From contig NC_089583.1 in the NCBI RefSeq assembly GCF_019320115.1, positions 75,161,368 through 75,225,367 of the forward strand: DNA of 64,000 nt, in the 5' to 3' direction. This DNA comes from Miscanthus floridulus (taxonomy: Eukaryota; Streptophyta; Magnoliopsida; Poales; Poaceae). The notes beneath the pieces were generated by a model. It worked only from the letters and a program-made list of their open reading frames with translations. It searched no databases and was not told where the DNA came from. This document shows positions 32,676-43,496 of the stretch, piece by piece. The translations under genes were made by a program, and so were the position numbers. Every line of letters begins with the position of its first letter. Position 1 is the first letter of the stretch.

Positions 32676-35600
32676 TCATTGTGATGCAGCAGGAAGCGGC
32701 TCACTGGCCATGAGAAGCTCATCAAGCAAACCGGTGAAAACCACGGAATCAGTCTCCTTGGGAATGAACTTGAGGAGCGCGGAAGGGACCAGCTCCTCCT
32801 CTTGCAAGGTGCGTGCCCGCTCGCCCGGGTTTGGAAAATGGGGCAGCACACGTGGCTTAGGAATGGCTGGAGAGATAAGTTCGAATTCCAAACCTGGTTG
32901 CTTCAGAGCAGATGTGACGAACTGCAATAAGGAAAGACAGCACACGTTAGTCGGCAGCTACAAACTAGAAACTGCCATAGATAGATTATACTGCAAGAAA
33001 ATTGGTATAAACATCAAATGAAACAGCTTTCAGTGGCACAGGTCACAGAATAACAATAATGAACAGCTGCAAGACTCAGTACAGATAAGCTAACCTACAA
33101 TGACTGTAAGTCTGCAACAGCAGACTGTCCATGCTACAAAGCCATGAAATGAATAAGATACAAGTTCAAATATTAACAGACATTTTCGACCAGAAATAAT
33201 GCACGAACAAGATACAAGTTTAAAAGGACAATTTCAAGTAGAAAAAAAGATGACAGCATAAAATGATGTACAAGAAACAGCTATTCCCATACAGCACTAA
33301 CTTCTATTAGGGGCAAGAGATGAATATCCAGTGTCACTGAAACACCAGCACCACCTGATATAGTCAACCACTGTACCCACAAAGACCAAACAATACATAA
33401 TATGCACTGCCATGAAGACCACTGTGTACAGGCTACAAAGCCCAGACAAACAGGTTATACTGATGGATCCCTGTGTCAGCAACCAAGGTTGTTAATTTTT
33501 CTGACTGAAAATGGTTCACAAATCCAACTCTGAACCAATCCTACTTACTCCCCTGTTCCAAATTGTAGTTCACTTTGGTTTTGTCCCAAGTCAAACTTAT
33601 CCAACTTTGAAATATGCACTAACATCTAAAACATCAAATTAGTTTTATTAAATTATTATCCATGGCATATGTTCTCTCTCTCAAATATGCAGGAGAGCCA
33701 TGGAGTAAGTTGATAATGTATTTATTTGGACTTATAGATGTTAATATATTTTTCCAAAATATTGGTCAAAGTTAAAGTAGTTTGACTTAGGACAAATCCC
33801 CAAGTGAACTACAATTTGAAACAGAGGGAGTATTAACTGGATGAATCTGATAAGTTGGCCCACCAATATTTTCATCTCTCATAACCATCAACAACAACAA
33901 CAACATAGCATTTCAATCCCAAGCAAGTTGGGGTAGGTTAGAGTTGAAACCCACCAAGAGCCCCAAGTCACAGTTCAGGACACTTCAATAGCTGCTTTCC
34001 AAGTACTCCTATTCAAACATTGATCTCTAGGTATATCCAAAGCTTTCAAATATCTTTTTATTGTCTCCCCCCATGTCAATTTCGGTCTTCCTCTACCTCT
34101 TCTCATATTATTAGCTTGGCTTAGGACTCCACAATGCACTGGTGCCTCTGAAGGTCTACTTTGGACATGGCCAAACCACCTCAACCGATGTTGGACAAGC
34201 TTTTCTTCAATTGGTGCTACCTCTAGGCGATCACGTATATCATTGTTCCGAACTTGGATCCATTCTTGTGTGACCGCAAATCCATCGCAACATACGCATT
34301 TCTGCAACACTCAGTTGTTGAACATGTCGAATCTTTGTAGGCCAACATTCTGCTCCATACAACGTAGTCGGTCTAATCGTCGTTCTATAAAACTTGCCTT
34401 TTAGCTTTTGTGGTACCCTCTTGTCACAGAGAATGCCAGAAGCTTGTCGCCACTTGATTCACCCTGCTTTGATTCTATGGCTAACGTCCGCATCAATATC
34501 TCCATCCATCTGTAGCATCGATCCCAGATACCGAAAGGTATCCTTAGGCATTACTTGACCTTCCAAACTCACATCTCCCTCCTCCTGTACAACTCTGCCA
34601 AAGTCGCATCTCATGTATTCGGTTTTAGTTCTGTTCAATCTAAAACCTTTAGACTCAAGGGTCTACCGCCATAACTCTAGTTTTCTATTTACTCCCACGT
34701 GCCTTTCGTCCACTAACACTACATCAAAGTACGTGACCCTTGGTAACCTCATCCATTACCAAGGCAAAGAGATACGGGCTTAAGGCTGACCCTTGATGAA
34801 GTTCAATTTTAATCGGGAAGTAATCTGTGTTACCTTCGTTTGTTCGAACACTAGTCACAACATTATTGTACATGTCCTTAATGAGGGTCACGTACTTTGA
34901 TGGGACTTTATGTTTGTCCAAAGACCACCACATAACATTTCTTGGTATCTTGTCATAAGCCTTCTCCAAGTCAATGAAAACCAAGTGGAAGGTCCTTCTT
35001 CTGCTCTCTAAACCACTCCATAACCTGTCTTATTAAGAAAATTGCTTCTGTGGTTGACCTTCTGGGAATGAAACCAAATTGGTTTGTTGATATCTGCGTC
35101 GTTCCTCGCAGGCGCTGCTCGATGACTCTCTCCCATAACTTCATAATGTGGCTCATCAACTTAATTTCCCAATAATTAGTACAACTTTGAATATCTCCCT
35201 TATTCTTGTAGATTGGTACCAATATGCTTCTTCTCCACTCCTCAGGCATCTTGTTCGATCGAAAGATATTGTTGAACATCTTGGTTAGCCATACTATAGC
35301 TGTTTCCCCAAGACATCTCCACACCTTGATTGGGATATCATCAGGGCCCATCGCTTTGCCCCCTTTCATCCTTTTCAAGGCTTCTCTGACCTCCTTTTCA
35401 TCTCCCATAACCATATTGATAGAAAAACAAAGAATGTGGTCATCCACCAATGTTATAGGATGATGCCATATTGGACCAATCTAGCCTAGGATCAAGCAAT
35501 CCCTCAACCAAACACCCCAGTTATCATCTGGATCATCATTCCGCAAATTAGTGTCACTTTAGAGTTCACAGTTTCCAGGATACAACTTTGAACACTAATG

Positions 35601-38600
35601 TTTAAAAAAAGGAAGCAAAAACACCAAATGCCCAGAGAGGCAACCAACCATACATTTCAAGTCAATTCACGGTGAGCTAGTTTCACAAATGCTACCAATT
35701 TATATTAGGGCTAACAAGAATGAACAAGTTAGAACCAGTGAATTACACACCAATTGCCAAAATGATGAACAGTTCAAAGAGCATAGTACAGATGTTCAGT
35801 TTATTTAAATGTCACCAAAAATGGAATATCAACAAATTCTATATCAAAACAATAAAGGGCGTACCCAGTGCAGAGAGCCTCCCGCTCTGTGCGGGGTCTG
35901 GGGAAGGGTGTCAGTGGCAAGCCTTACCCTCGCCTGTGCAATGCGAGGAGACCGCGACTCGAACCCACGAAAAATGTAGTATATTCAAATGCCACCAAGA
36001 ATGGAACATCAGCATATTCTGAATCAAGAAAATAAGGATACTGAAAAACATGACAAATTATTGGAAGAAACAAGCATGGTACCTCATACAGTGAACTACT
36101 GGCCTCTCCTGGTAGGAATACGCCCTGAAGAATCATTCTATCTGGAAACTGAACTCGAATGACTGCTTGTTTATATTTCTGTCGAGCAGCCAATGCCTGC
36201 TTCTCCTTGTAAGACTTTGGTATCAGCAATCGAGATTGTTCTAACCTTTCCCTCCTCATCTTTGCTTCATTCCTTATCTCCTCACCACTAAGCTTGTAAA
36301 AAGAATCTGGTACATCATTTTGTCCCACAGAACTCCCAGGAACAGAGACAAATACCCGAATCTGTAAAGTTGACAACGCATATGGAGTTCAGTTTAATAT
36401 CTTATTAATACATTTTGAAGATAGTTCATGGCAGGACAGCAAGCAACAACATACACAAATCATATGTAACACATACGTATTAATTAGTCAGTCCCGTATG
36501 TGCATTTCTGATATCCCTTAATTTATAGCTAGTGTCCCACTAACATCAAATTTTTTGAGATGATAGTTCAAAAGGGGAAATATGTTATAACTAGGACCTG
36601 TCTACCCAACAACCGAGTGTAAAACACTCGATTTTTTTTGGCCGTGCCCCCACCCACCCTCCTCCATCTCCGGCAGCTCCCCACCGCCCACCGCTGCCAC
36701 GCTAACCCGGCTTCGCTGGGCTATCACCATGATGCCCCCGCCTCGCCCTCCTCCCTGTCGCCGGATCTGCCACCGCCTCCCTGCCGCCGGATCTGCCACC
36801 ACCCACCGCTGCCATGCTAACCCGCAGTGGCGGAGCCAGGAATTTGTTTTAGCTGGGGCGAATAATATACATGACCTAAACCAAAAGCACGCACAAAAAA
36901 GAACCCATATACTTAAATTTAGAAAGGGCATCAGACAATCATCAATCATCCAAGCAGTGCTTTTACTACTAGGTGAATGCACAATTGTTTAGAATCTAAA
37001 CTCAAACATTATGAGTCGTTAGAACATGTTAGCTTATCACCTGCTAGCTGCTGCTGCTGGCACTGGTATTCGTTACTGCATATAGCTGCATACTAAGACT
37101 ATCTCCAACAGCCGACACATCACGGCACCCAAACCCAAAATGCCTACTTCATGTTGCTTTATCGGAAAAAAACACGGTCCAACAGACTCATTTTGGGTGG
37201 GACGCAATGCGGAACCCAAATAAGCGTCGCGCCGCATGCTGCGCCTAGCTCCGGTCACGCCGCTCAAACTGCTGTTGCCATGCCTTTTGCGTTCGCTGTT
37301 AGGAAAGATAACTTTTAGGTCCGTGACCCTTTGCCACAGCGTGACCCAAACCATCAAATGGGTCTCCTATTTAGGTTCGTGGTGGATCAAGTGGCGACAA
37401 GCTTCTGGCATTCTCTGTGACAAGAGGGTACCACAAAAGCTAAAAGGCAAGTTCTATAGAACGGCGATTAGACCGGCTATGTTGTATAGAGCAGAATGTT
37501 GGCCTACAAAGATTCGACATGTTCAACAACTGAGTGTTGCAGAAATGCGTATGTTGCGATGGATTTAAGGTCACACAAGAATGGACCGAGTTCGGAACGA
37601 TGATATGCGTGATCGCCTAGAGGTAGCACCAATTGAAGAAAAGCTTGTCCAACATCGGTTGAGGTGGTTTGGCCATGTCCAAAGGAGACCTCGATAGGCA
37701 CTAGTGCATTGTGGAGTCCTAAGCCAAGCTAATAATATGAGGAGAGGTAGAGGAAGACCGAAATTGACATGGGGGAGGCAATAAAAAGAGATTTGAAAGC
37801 TTAGGATATACCTAGAGATCTATGTTTGAATAGGAGTACTTGGAAAACAGTTATTGAAGTGCCTGAACCGTGACTTGAGGCTCTTGGTGGGTTTCAACTC
37901 TAGCCTACCCCAACTTGCTTGGGACTGAAAGGCTATGCCGTGACCCTATTAAACAAGCCAAGCAAACCGCCAAGCTGCAGCGGCCTTTTTTCTGTCTTGT
38001 CCGATTCTGACAGATGCCAATCTCTGGCGCTCCATGCATCGCCAACCATGGAGATGAGAAAGATGACATTAAAAAGAAGAGGATGCAGTGAACATCACCG
38101 GCTGGTAGCAGGGCTGCCCCATGTCGCCGATAGGGTGGCTCCGCCATTGCGAACCCGGCTTCACCGTGGCGCCCCCGCCCTGCCTTCCTCTTCCATCTCC
38201 GCCGGATCTGCTGCCGCCCACCGCTGCCATGCTAACCTGGTTTCGCAGGGCTCTCACCGTGATGCCCCCACCCATCCCTTGCCCAACCGCCTTCCTCCAC
38301 CGCCCGGCTGGCGGCACCACCACTGCCCCCTGCGCCCGTCACCACTGCCTGTCCGGCCTTCCTCCCCAGTTTTTTTCTAAACCCGCCAGAGTTGGAGAAG
38401 AAAGGGCACTCAACCCCAAACCTTAACCAAGCTAATCACAGGGTGCAAGAAATCGAGTGTTGGATTGCTCCAAAACAACGAAGTGTTGTTTAGCATTTGT
38501 CTATAACTAACTATTATCTCCTAAGTCCTAATGAAGCTAACAGCGCAACGAAACAAGCCTAAAATTGGCAGTTCATGTGAAAATGTCATGACATAATAAG

Positions 38601-39488
38601 TAAATCAAACAACCAAACTGTGCTGATTGATGGGAATGAAAGCTTTGTGTTACCCAGCCAATTAACGCTAAAACAAGCATATGAAATGCTTTATTACCAA
38701 CCTAAACCCTTCTGCTTACCTGCCGATCAATAGTCTTAGCACCTTCCTGCACATCAACCACATTGCTGCTGCTCTCCTTGGCCTCAGCCTCCGCCTTCAC
38801 TGGAGGCGCAGAGGGGTGTCCCCCCTCGAGCAGGAGGACGGCCCTCCTGATCCCGTTGAGCCTGGCGTCGCTGGGCACATTCGCTCATGACGGCGAAGGG
38901 CTCCCCGCCCTCATCCCCAACGCTGAAGCCAACGGCCTCCAGGAGCTCCACCCCGCCTTTCCTGTACGCTACAGCCTCCTTGATCCGCGGGTTGCCCAGT
39001 CTAACTCGCCTGAACTTATCGTTGCCGGGCTCCCGGAGCAGATTGCCCAGCAGGCGTTTGACCACCTCTACGGAGGCCGGGGGCGGGTCGGCGGCGAGGT
39101 ACGTGGCGGCGCGCGCGCGGGCGCCCCCCACCGACGCGAGGCAGCCGTCGAGATGCTCGGAGACGGCGAGCTCGGACGGGAACGCGTCTCCGCAGCTGAG
39201 GCACGCGACGGTGGCAGCGGCCGCGGTACCGTTCACGTCGGGGCGGCGGGAGGAGGCGGAGGAGACGAGGGGCGTGAAGGGGGTGAAATCGGTGGCTGAA
39301 GTGGGCAGGGGAGGTGGCGACGGCCGCTTAGGGGCGGGCCTGGGGTTTGGGCTAGGGTTTGAGGGGCGGGCAGCGGGGTGGGAGGAGGAGGGGGAGGGGC
39401 CGGAGCCGAGGACGTGGGAGGTGCCCTTGAAGGAGGAGGCGGTCCCGAACCCGGAGGAGGTGATCTTCTTCATGAAATCCTTCATCAT
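32676..39488 (-). CDS. PUX2: PUX2-like plant UBX domain protein (three exons), one-base frameshift in exon 1
   Basis: Exon 1 39488-38720, exon 2 36361-36083 (93 codons), exon 3 32921-32676 (81 codons plus TGA). All junctions are GT-AG and phase 0 (donors GTAAGC and GTACCA; acceptors TTTACAG and ATTGCAG). The start [14 protein letters not shown] at 39488 resembles PUX2 N-termini. Domains: Pro/Ser-rich linker; C2HC finger (CLSC...H...C, residues about 96-116); PUB domain (about 138-225, [20 protein letters not shown]); UBX domain (about 319-404, [15 protein letters not shown] onward). Total about 430 residues, close to the family's usual length. PUX proteins bind the CDC48/p97 ATPase and recruit it to substrates or membranes. 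In exon 1 an extra base near 38879-38881 shifts the frame after AVMSE; the shifted frame continues as [14 protein letters not shown] to the donor. This may be pseudogenisation or an assembly indel. Confidence 0.85.
33548..33830. mobile_element. Stowaway-type MITE in PUX2 intron 2
   Basis: 283 bp with terminal inverted repeats CTCCCCTGTTCCAAATTG and (inverse right end) CTCCCTCTGTTTCAAATTG, flanked by TA dinucleotides at 33546-33547 and 33831-33832. TA target duplication and the CTCCCTC terminus define Stowaway (Tc1/mariner-derived) MITEs. Confidence 0.9.
33880..35465 (-). mobile_element. 5'-truncated LINE (non-LTR retrotransposon) in PUX2 intron 2
   Basis: Minus-strand RT domain: [72 protein letters not shown]. 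The catalytic box is damaged: where FADD is expected the sequence reads YFDVVLVD after a short deletion (about 34735). The thumb/C-terminal region continues ([34 protein letters not shown]). The 3' end is a (GTT)n tail next to 33890, a common LINE tail form. The upstream ORF1/endonuclease is absent. Same family as 37380-37937. Confidence 0.85.
35466..35854. other. PUX2 intron 2 sequence between LINE and SINE
   Basis: Around 35497-35515 the inverse strand reads GGGTGTTTGGTTGAGGG, a phrase seen at Tourist-like ends; boundaries could not be set. The rest is unremarkable AT-rich intron. Confidence 0.3.
35812..36040. repeat. Diverged direct repeats flanking the SINE
   Basis: 35812-35860 (TCACCAAAAATGGAATATCA...) and 35990-36038 (CCACCAAGAATGGAACATCA...) are about 50-bp copies in the same orientation, on either side of the SINE. 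Too long for a normal SINE target duplication; more likely an older tandem duplication into which the SINE inserted. Confidence 0.6.
35855..35965 (-). mobile_element. tRNA-derived SINE (Au-SINE-like)
   Basis: The minus strand has a pol III B box (GGTTCGAGTCG) followed by CGCATTGCACAGGCGAGGG, CAGACCCCGCACAGAGCGGG and CTCTCTGCACTGGGTACGCC near a T-rich end, the hallmark text of the Au SINE of grasses. The A-box half is short or missing, so the copy is 5'-truncated. It lies in intron 2 of the PUX2-like gene, same strand as the gene. Confidence 0.7.
36610..36824. other. GC-rich segment in PUX2 intron 1, left part
   Basis: Pro/Ala-codon-like GC-rich DNA with the repeated phrase CCACCGCTGCCA(C/T)GCTAACC (36688, 36803; again at 38219). 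It begins just after AACACTCGATTTTTTTT. Together with 38150-38470 it forms one segment interrupted by the hAT element. Confidence 0.4.
36825..38149. mobile_element. hAT-type element in PUX2 intron 1, with a nested LINE
   Basis: Left terminus CAGTGGCGGAGCCAGG at 36825; inverse of the right terminus CAATGGCGGAGCCACC ending at 38149. Flanking octamers CTAACCCG (36817-36824) and CGAACCCG (38150-38157) match at 7 of 8, the expected 8-bp hAT target duplication. No transposase is recognisable. A LINE 3' end (37380-37937) sits inside. Confidence 0.7.
37380..37937 (+). mobile_element. LINE 3' fragment nested in the hAT element
   Basis: Reads [54 protein letters not shown], then the 3' region ending CCCCAACTTGCTTGGGACTG, all matching the intron 2 LINE on the opposite strand. 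A 5'-truncated copy of about 560 bp covering only the RT C-terminus and 3' UTR. Confidence 0.85.
38150..38470. other. GC-rich segment in PUX2 intron 1, right part
   Basis: Continuation of 36610-36824. It ends with AAGAAATCGAGTGTTGGA, whose inverse CCAACACTCGATTTCTT matches the left-hand AACACTCGATTTTTT, so the whole GC-rich segment could be a transposon with short terminal inverted repeats. Open frames here are compositional. Confidence 0.35.
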
Positions 39489-40929
39489 GGCGCGGCGCCG
39501 GCGGCGGAGGAAGCGTGGGCGGCCGCGAACAGAGGGGATTGGGGGCGTGGCCGCGCTCACGCGGAGTAGACGACTTGGTTGGAGTGGCGCTGGTGGATGG
39601 TTGTCGCTGCGGGGACGAAGAAGCAAACGAGGAAGAAGTAGGAATAGGAAGCAGTGAAATCGTTTGTTTGTGCAGTTGTACTTGTGGTCTTGTGCCTATT
39701 GGAGTACGCAGCTGCCAAGGCATCTTCGCTACTAGACTGTATGGCGGGCCACAATACCTTGCTGGGCTGCACGGGCTGGTACACGGTCAAAGCCCGGTAG
39801 TAGTTTGGGAATCAAAATGGGCCTATCGCGTTTCTCACGCAGCAGTAAGCACATCGGAAGCCATGACGGCAAGCCACTGATGAATGGCATTCACAGCTTC
39901 TAAGGTGAATCATCTGCAACATCCGACACAACTGAAGAAATTCATTGTTGGCTTGTTACTGAAGTTGTTGGCTTCTTACTGAAGAGATTCATTGTTGGCT
40001 TGTTCCTAAGTTGCTGTTTGGTTCAACTTTTGGGATGGTAACAGTAATGTAATCAGCTCACGCTGCTATCTGTTACAGTGTAGATGGCAGTCTTTCTTTG
40101 GCTATTAGGACGCGAACGACCTCACGAATATCCTGCAAGCGGAGACGGAGATGTGCGGGGCGCAGTCGATCAATCGATAACTCCGGGCGATGGGCACTAT
40201 CGTTCTCAAGGACAGGTTTCAGATACCGCGCCAGTCGTATAGCAAATGAGGTGATCATGCGGCTGTGAACCGGTGGTAACGAGGTATTAAAACGCCCGAA
40301 GTCCCGAACCAAACACGATCTTACTTCCTAGCATATCAAATGAGAAGGGTGCAAGGATCACTGCTATACAGGCCCAGAAAATAAGCAAGAAAATGCTAAT
40401 CCCTAGTCACGCCTGGTGACATTTGGGGAAAAAACTAACTAAATTCATCTAGAAAAGGCGTGGGTGGAAAAGATAATGATGCCATGGTACATTCAACATA
40501 ATAAAACATAAGTGCACAAGAAATTCAACCCTGGCATGGCAACCTTAAAATCATCAGACTCGTTATTGTAAAAGGATGTCCAAAAGATTATGTGAATTTA
40601 TATGTTGAAATTTGCAAGATATATATACATAAACGCTCAAATTTCACCAAAAAAAATGCAGATTCATGTTTCAGCTCACAAAAAATTGCCTGATATTTTT
40701 CAACTAAAATGTAATGGTTGTCCCTGCATGATGTTTAGGACACATATACAAGGTCGTATCATCATACATTAATCAGCCATGACATCTAATCAAGGACACT
40801 CAAACCCCTTGTCAAAAACTCAAACCTGAAAAAAACACAATATTGTCTCCATGTGAAAATGTTTCAAATAATATAACTGTGATACTCCAGTTGTCCAAAA
40901 GAAACAAGCTATCGCAAGCATTATATCTA
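39489..40929. other. 5' flank of PUX2-like gene and intergenic sequence
   Basis: 39489-39730 is GC-rich and probably includes the 5' UTR and core promoter of the minus-strand PUX2-like gene; no clear TATA box. The rest is AT-rich with no ORF of note. Confidence 0.4.
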
Positions 40930-41960
40930 ATGGGTTAATTCTGACAAATGGTCAGCTTCCAGTTCAAGGACTGTGGTAACAAAATTCTATTTCCACTAAA
41001 CATGTTCTTGTGAAGTTGTGATAATAAAGGCACTTCGCCAAACAACCATATCATATATCCATTGAACACAGGCTTAAAATACCAACTGTAAGCACACCCT
41101 AGACAATCCAATTGACGCTATGTTGACTATTAAGGATGAACTATAGGCAAAAAAAATATATATATCATAACTATGCTGCTAGAGTTTTAGTTCACTTTCC
41201 ATCTGATACATATAAACCTCTCTTACCAAAATAACATGTATGCCTTAATGATCCTAAACATTACTACTTTACTATCATAGTCCAGCAGGTAGCACAAGTT
41301 TTCATAAAAAAAAAAATACAGTCAAGCCAGCATGCTAGAACAATGCAGCAATATTTTGACAAGCAATCTAGCACATCTCATTACGCTGAAGTCAAACTGA
41401 TAACTCAACAATGAAAACTAAATTCTTCTCTGCAACGTCATGTATCAATCCAACCATAGTTCAAATGCAAGAACCTACCACAAATCATATCATGTCATAC
41501 TGCAACCAACCATGCCATGACACCTTAGGCTTATTAAGGGCACACAGACAAGGAAAAACTTCAATATATACACTCGATTTCTTCTTTTGGTAGTACAACA
41601 GAGTGAAGATCAACTTCCAGTTCACAAGAAAAGTGTAAACAAAATTCTACTTTCACTGAACATGTTTGTGTAATAGTAATGGCAACTAACAACCAAATCA
41701 CATATTCATTGAACTGAACCTTAAACTACCAACTTGAATCTTTGCTGAGATGCTGACACATAACAGACAAGCCCTAAGCAATTCCTATAAACCACCCTTA
41801 ACGAAATAACATGTGTACTTGCTGATAAAAAACAAATAATTAAGTTTTACTATAGTATATAATCCAGGAAGTCAGAACAGATCATTAAAGAAATAATTCT
41901 GTACTCAAGCAGTATGCTAGAATAATTCAGCGATAATCCAGTAGCACACCGCCATACTCA
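40930..41960. repeat. Diverged tandem duplication, units about 40930-41360 and 41590-41960
   Basis: Shared phrases in the same order: CTTCCAGTTCA, ACAAAATTCTA(T/C)TT(T/C)CACT, AACATGTT, CAACCA(A/T)ATCA, AAATAACATGT(A/G)T, and (A/G)(C/G)(C/T)A(G/T)(C/T)ATGCTAGAA. Divergence is high, so the duplication is old. It lies between the 3' end of the HMGA-like gene and the PUX2-like promoter; no coding potential. Confidence 0.55.
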
Positions 41961-42382
41961 AATAAGAAACTGCAACAGAATCAAGGTTCTGGGATTCAAA
42001 TGCAAATACAAACTCAGACCTGACTGAAAGGGGTGAATCTTGGAAATTTCGGACCGGGATTCATTTGTTTTGACCAGTCCAAAATGCACAGATCAGGGAT
42101 AGTCCAGGAGACAGCCACCACCCGCAACATTGCAAATATCATCATCATAACTAGCACGCAGCAACAAGAGGAAAATAGCACTGATTAAATCGATCTCAGC
42201 AGCAGTCAACTATTACACATCACCCACCATTCGATGTACAGAAACCCATCTAGATTACTGAGAGTACTCTCTAACCGATGCTATTTAACCAACTGCAAAA
42301 GTTAGTGCAGAACTCAATTTGATGAGCCAGGCTACTCCCAAACCTTGCAACCATTACCATCACACGATTCAACATGCGTGGT
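41961..42382. other. 3' flank of the HMGA-like gene
   Basis: AT-rich, no ORF. Probably contains the 3' UTR of the minus-strand HMGA-like gene. Confidence 0.4.
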
Positions 42383-43496
42383 TTAAGACTCAGACAGCTT
42401 CCCAACCACTGCAGGCCTCACCTTGGGGGGCCGTCCACGCCCACGCTTTGACAGGTACAGCACTGGCATCAGCAGCAACGCCAGGAGCTGCAGCAGGCTC
42501 ACCACTGGGATCGTCCACGGCGACCTTGGCCCTCTTGGGCGGGCAGGGGGCGGCCACGGCCACGGCCACGTGGGCTGAGCATGCCGCTGGTGGCCCGGTC
42601 GGTGTCCCACAGTGGTGGGGTCCTTGGGCTTGGGGGGGCGTCCGCGCCCACGCTTCACAGGCACGGCATTGGCATCAGCGATGACGACGGAAGCCGCCGC
42701 AGTGGGAGCTGAGTCCTCGGCGACGGGGTTCTTGGGTTTCGGCGGACGTCCGCGCCCGCGCTTGACAGGCACGGCAGCGGCATCAGCGGCGACGACGGGA
42801 GGAGCTGTAGCGGGCTCACCACTGGAGCCCACGGCAACGGGGTCCTTGGGCTTCGGGGGGCGTCCGCGTCCCCGCTTGGTAGGAACAGGGTTGACATCAG
42901 CAGTGATAACGGGAGCTGGAGCAGGCACGGCAGTGTCGTCAGCATCAAGGACGATAGGGGGAGCAAGCAGCCCCTCGTCATCGAAGTCGAGGAAGAAGGA
43001 AGTGGCGTCGAACACGCCAGTAGAGTCCTCGGCGTCGGCGGTGGCGGCGGGGTCCTTGTGCCCATCGGTGCGCAGCGGGGAGGCTTCCTCCTCCTCGTCG
43101 TCGTCGTCGGGGAGGAGGTAGTTGTTCCTGAGGAAGGCGAGCTCGCCGGTGGCCTTCATGCGGGCGAGGTGACCCGTGAGGATGGCGTTGTGCTGGGCCG
43201 GGAGGCTGGAGCCGTACCTGCCCTTGATGTAGTCCGAGATCGCAGTCTTGTTGGAGCCGTTCTCGAGTCCCAGCGCGCGGATTGCCTCCACGATCATCTG
43301 CGCGAGCGAGCGGCCGCAACACGGTCGACACGGTGGGCGTGCCCGGGAGCAGCACAGGGCAGATTAAAAAATTACCGCGGATAGATTGGCGGCGGAAACA
43401 AAATGTAATGGGAGAACCGGAGAATCATACCTCAGGGTAGGACGGGAGCGGGGGCGGAAGCGGGGGGGGAGGGGCGGCGCCGTCTTCGCCGGCCAT
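42383..43496 (-). CDS. GH1-domain AT-hook protein (HMGA / HMG-I/Y type), two exons
   Basis: Exon 1 43496-43431 encodes a Pro-rich 22-residue start (MAGEDGAAPPPP...); the donor is GTATGA. Exon 2 43297-42383 follows a CGCGCAG acceptor and is in phase. Residues about 18-85 form a linker-histone-like GH1 domain (YPEMIVEAIRALGLENGSNK, ISDYIKGRYGSSLP, HLARMKATGELAFL), then an acidic stretch, then AT-hooks KRGRGRPPK near residues 163, 201, 237 and 306, the first three spaced 36-38 residues apart as tandem units. Plant HMGA proteins with GH1 plus four AT-hooks bind the minor groove of AT-rich DNA in the nucleus and act as architectural factors. Between the third and last hook (42452-42607) the reading looks out of frame (Trp/Leu-rich, WPWPWPPP), while other phases give hook-like and acidic text; one-base indels that cancel out are likely. 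Confidence 0.85.

Noticed and set aside
33975..34310. Host gene similar to a craniofacial or endonuclease/reverse-transcriptase-like protein
   Set aside because: It is the C-terminal part of the intronic LINE, with the same text in the second LINE copy at 37380-37937.
35930..35965. tRNA gene suggested by a B box
   Set aside because: Only the B box with SINE body text downstream; no acceptor stem or anticodon arm, so a SINE and not a tRNA gene.
38763..39657. Long open frames on the plus strand opposite PUX2 exon 1 (up to 256 codons)
   Set aside because: Mirror frames of a very GC-rich exon; the minus strand has the finger and PUB domain with a consensus donor.
42612..43384. Plus-strand open frames opposite the AT-hook gene
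   Set aside because: Gly/Arg/Pro repeats that are the complement of repeated AT-hook codons; no start context or domain.
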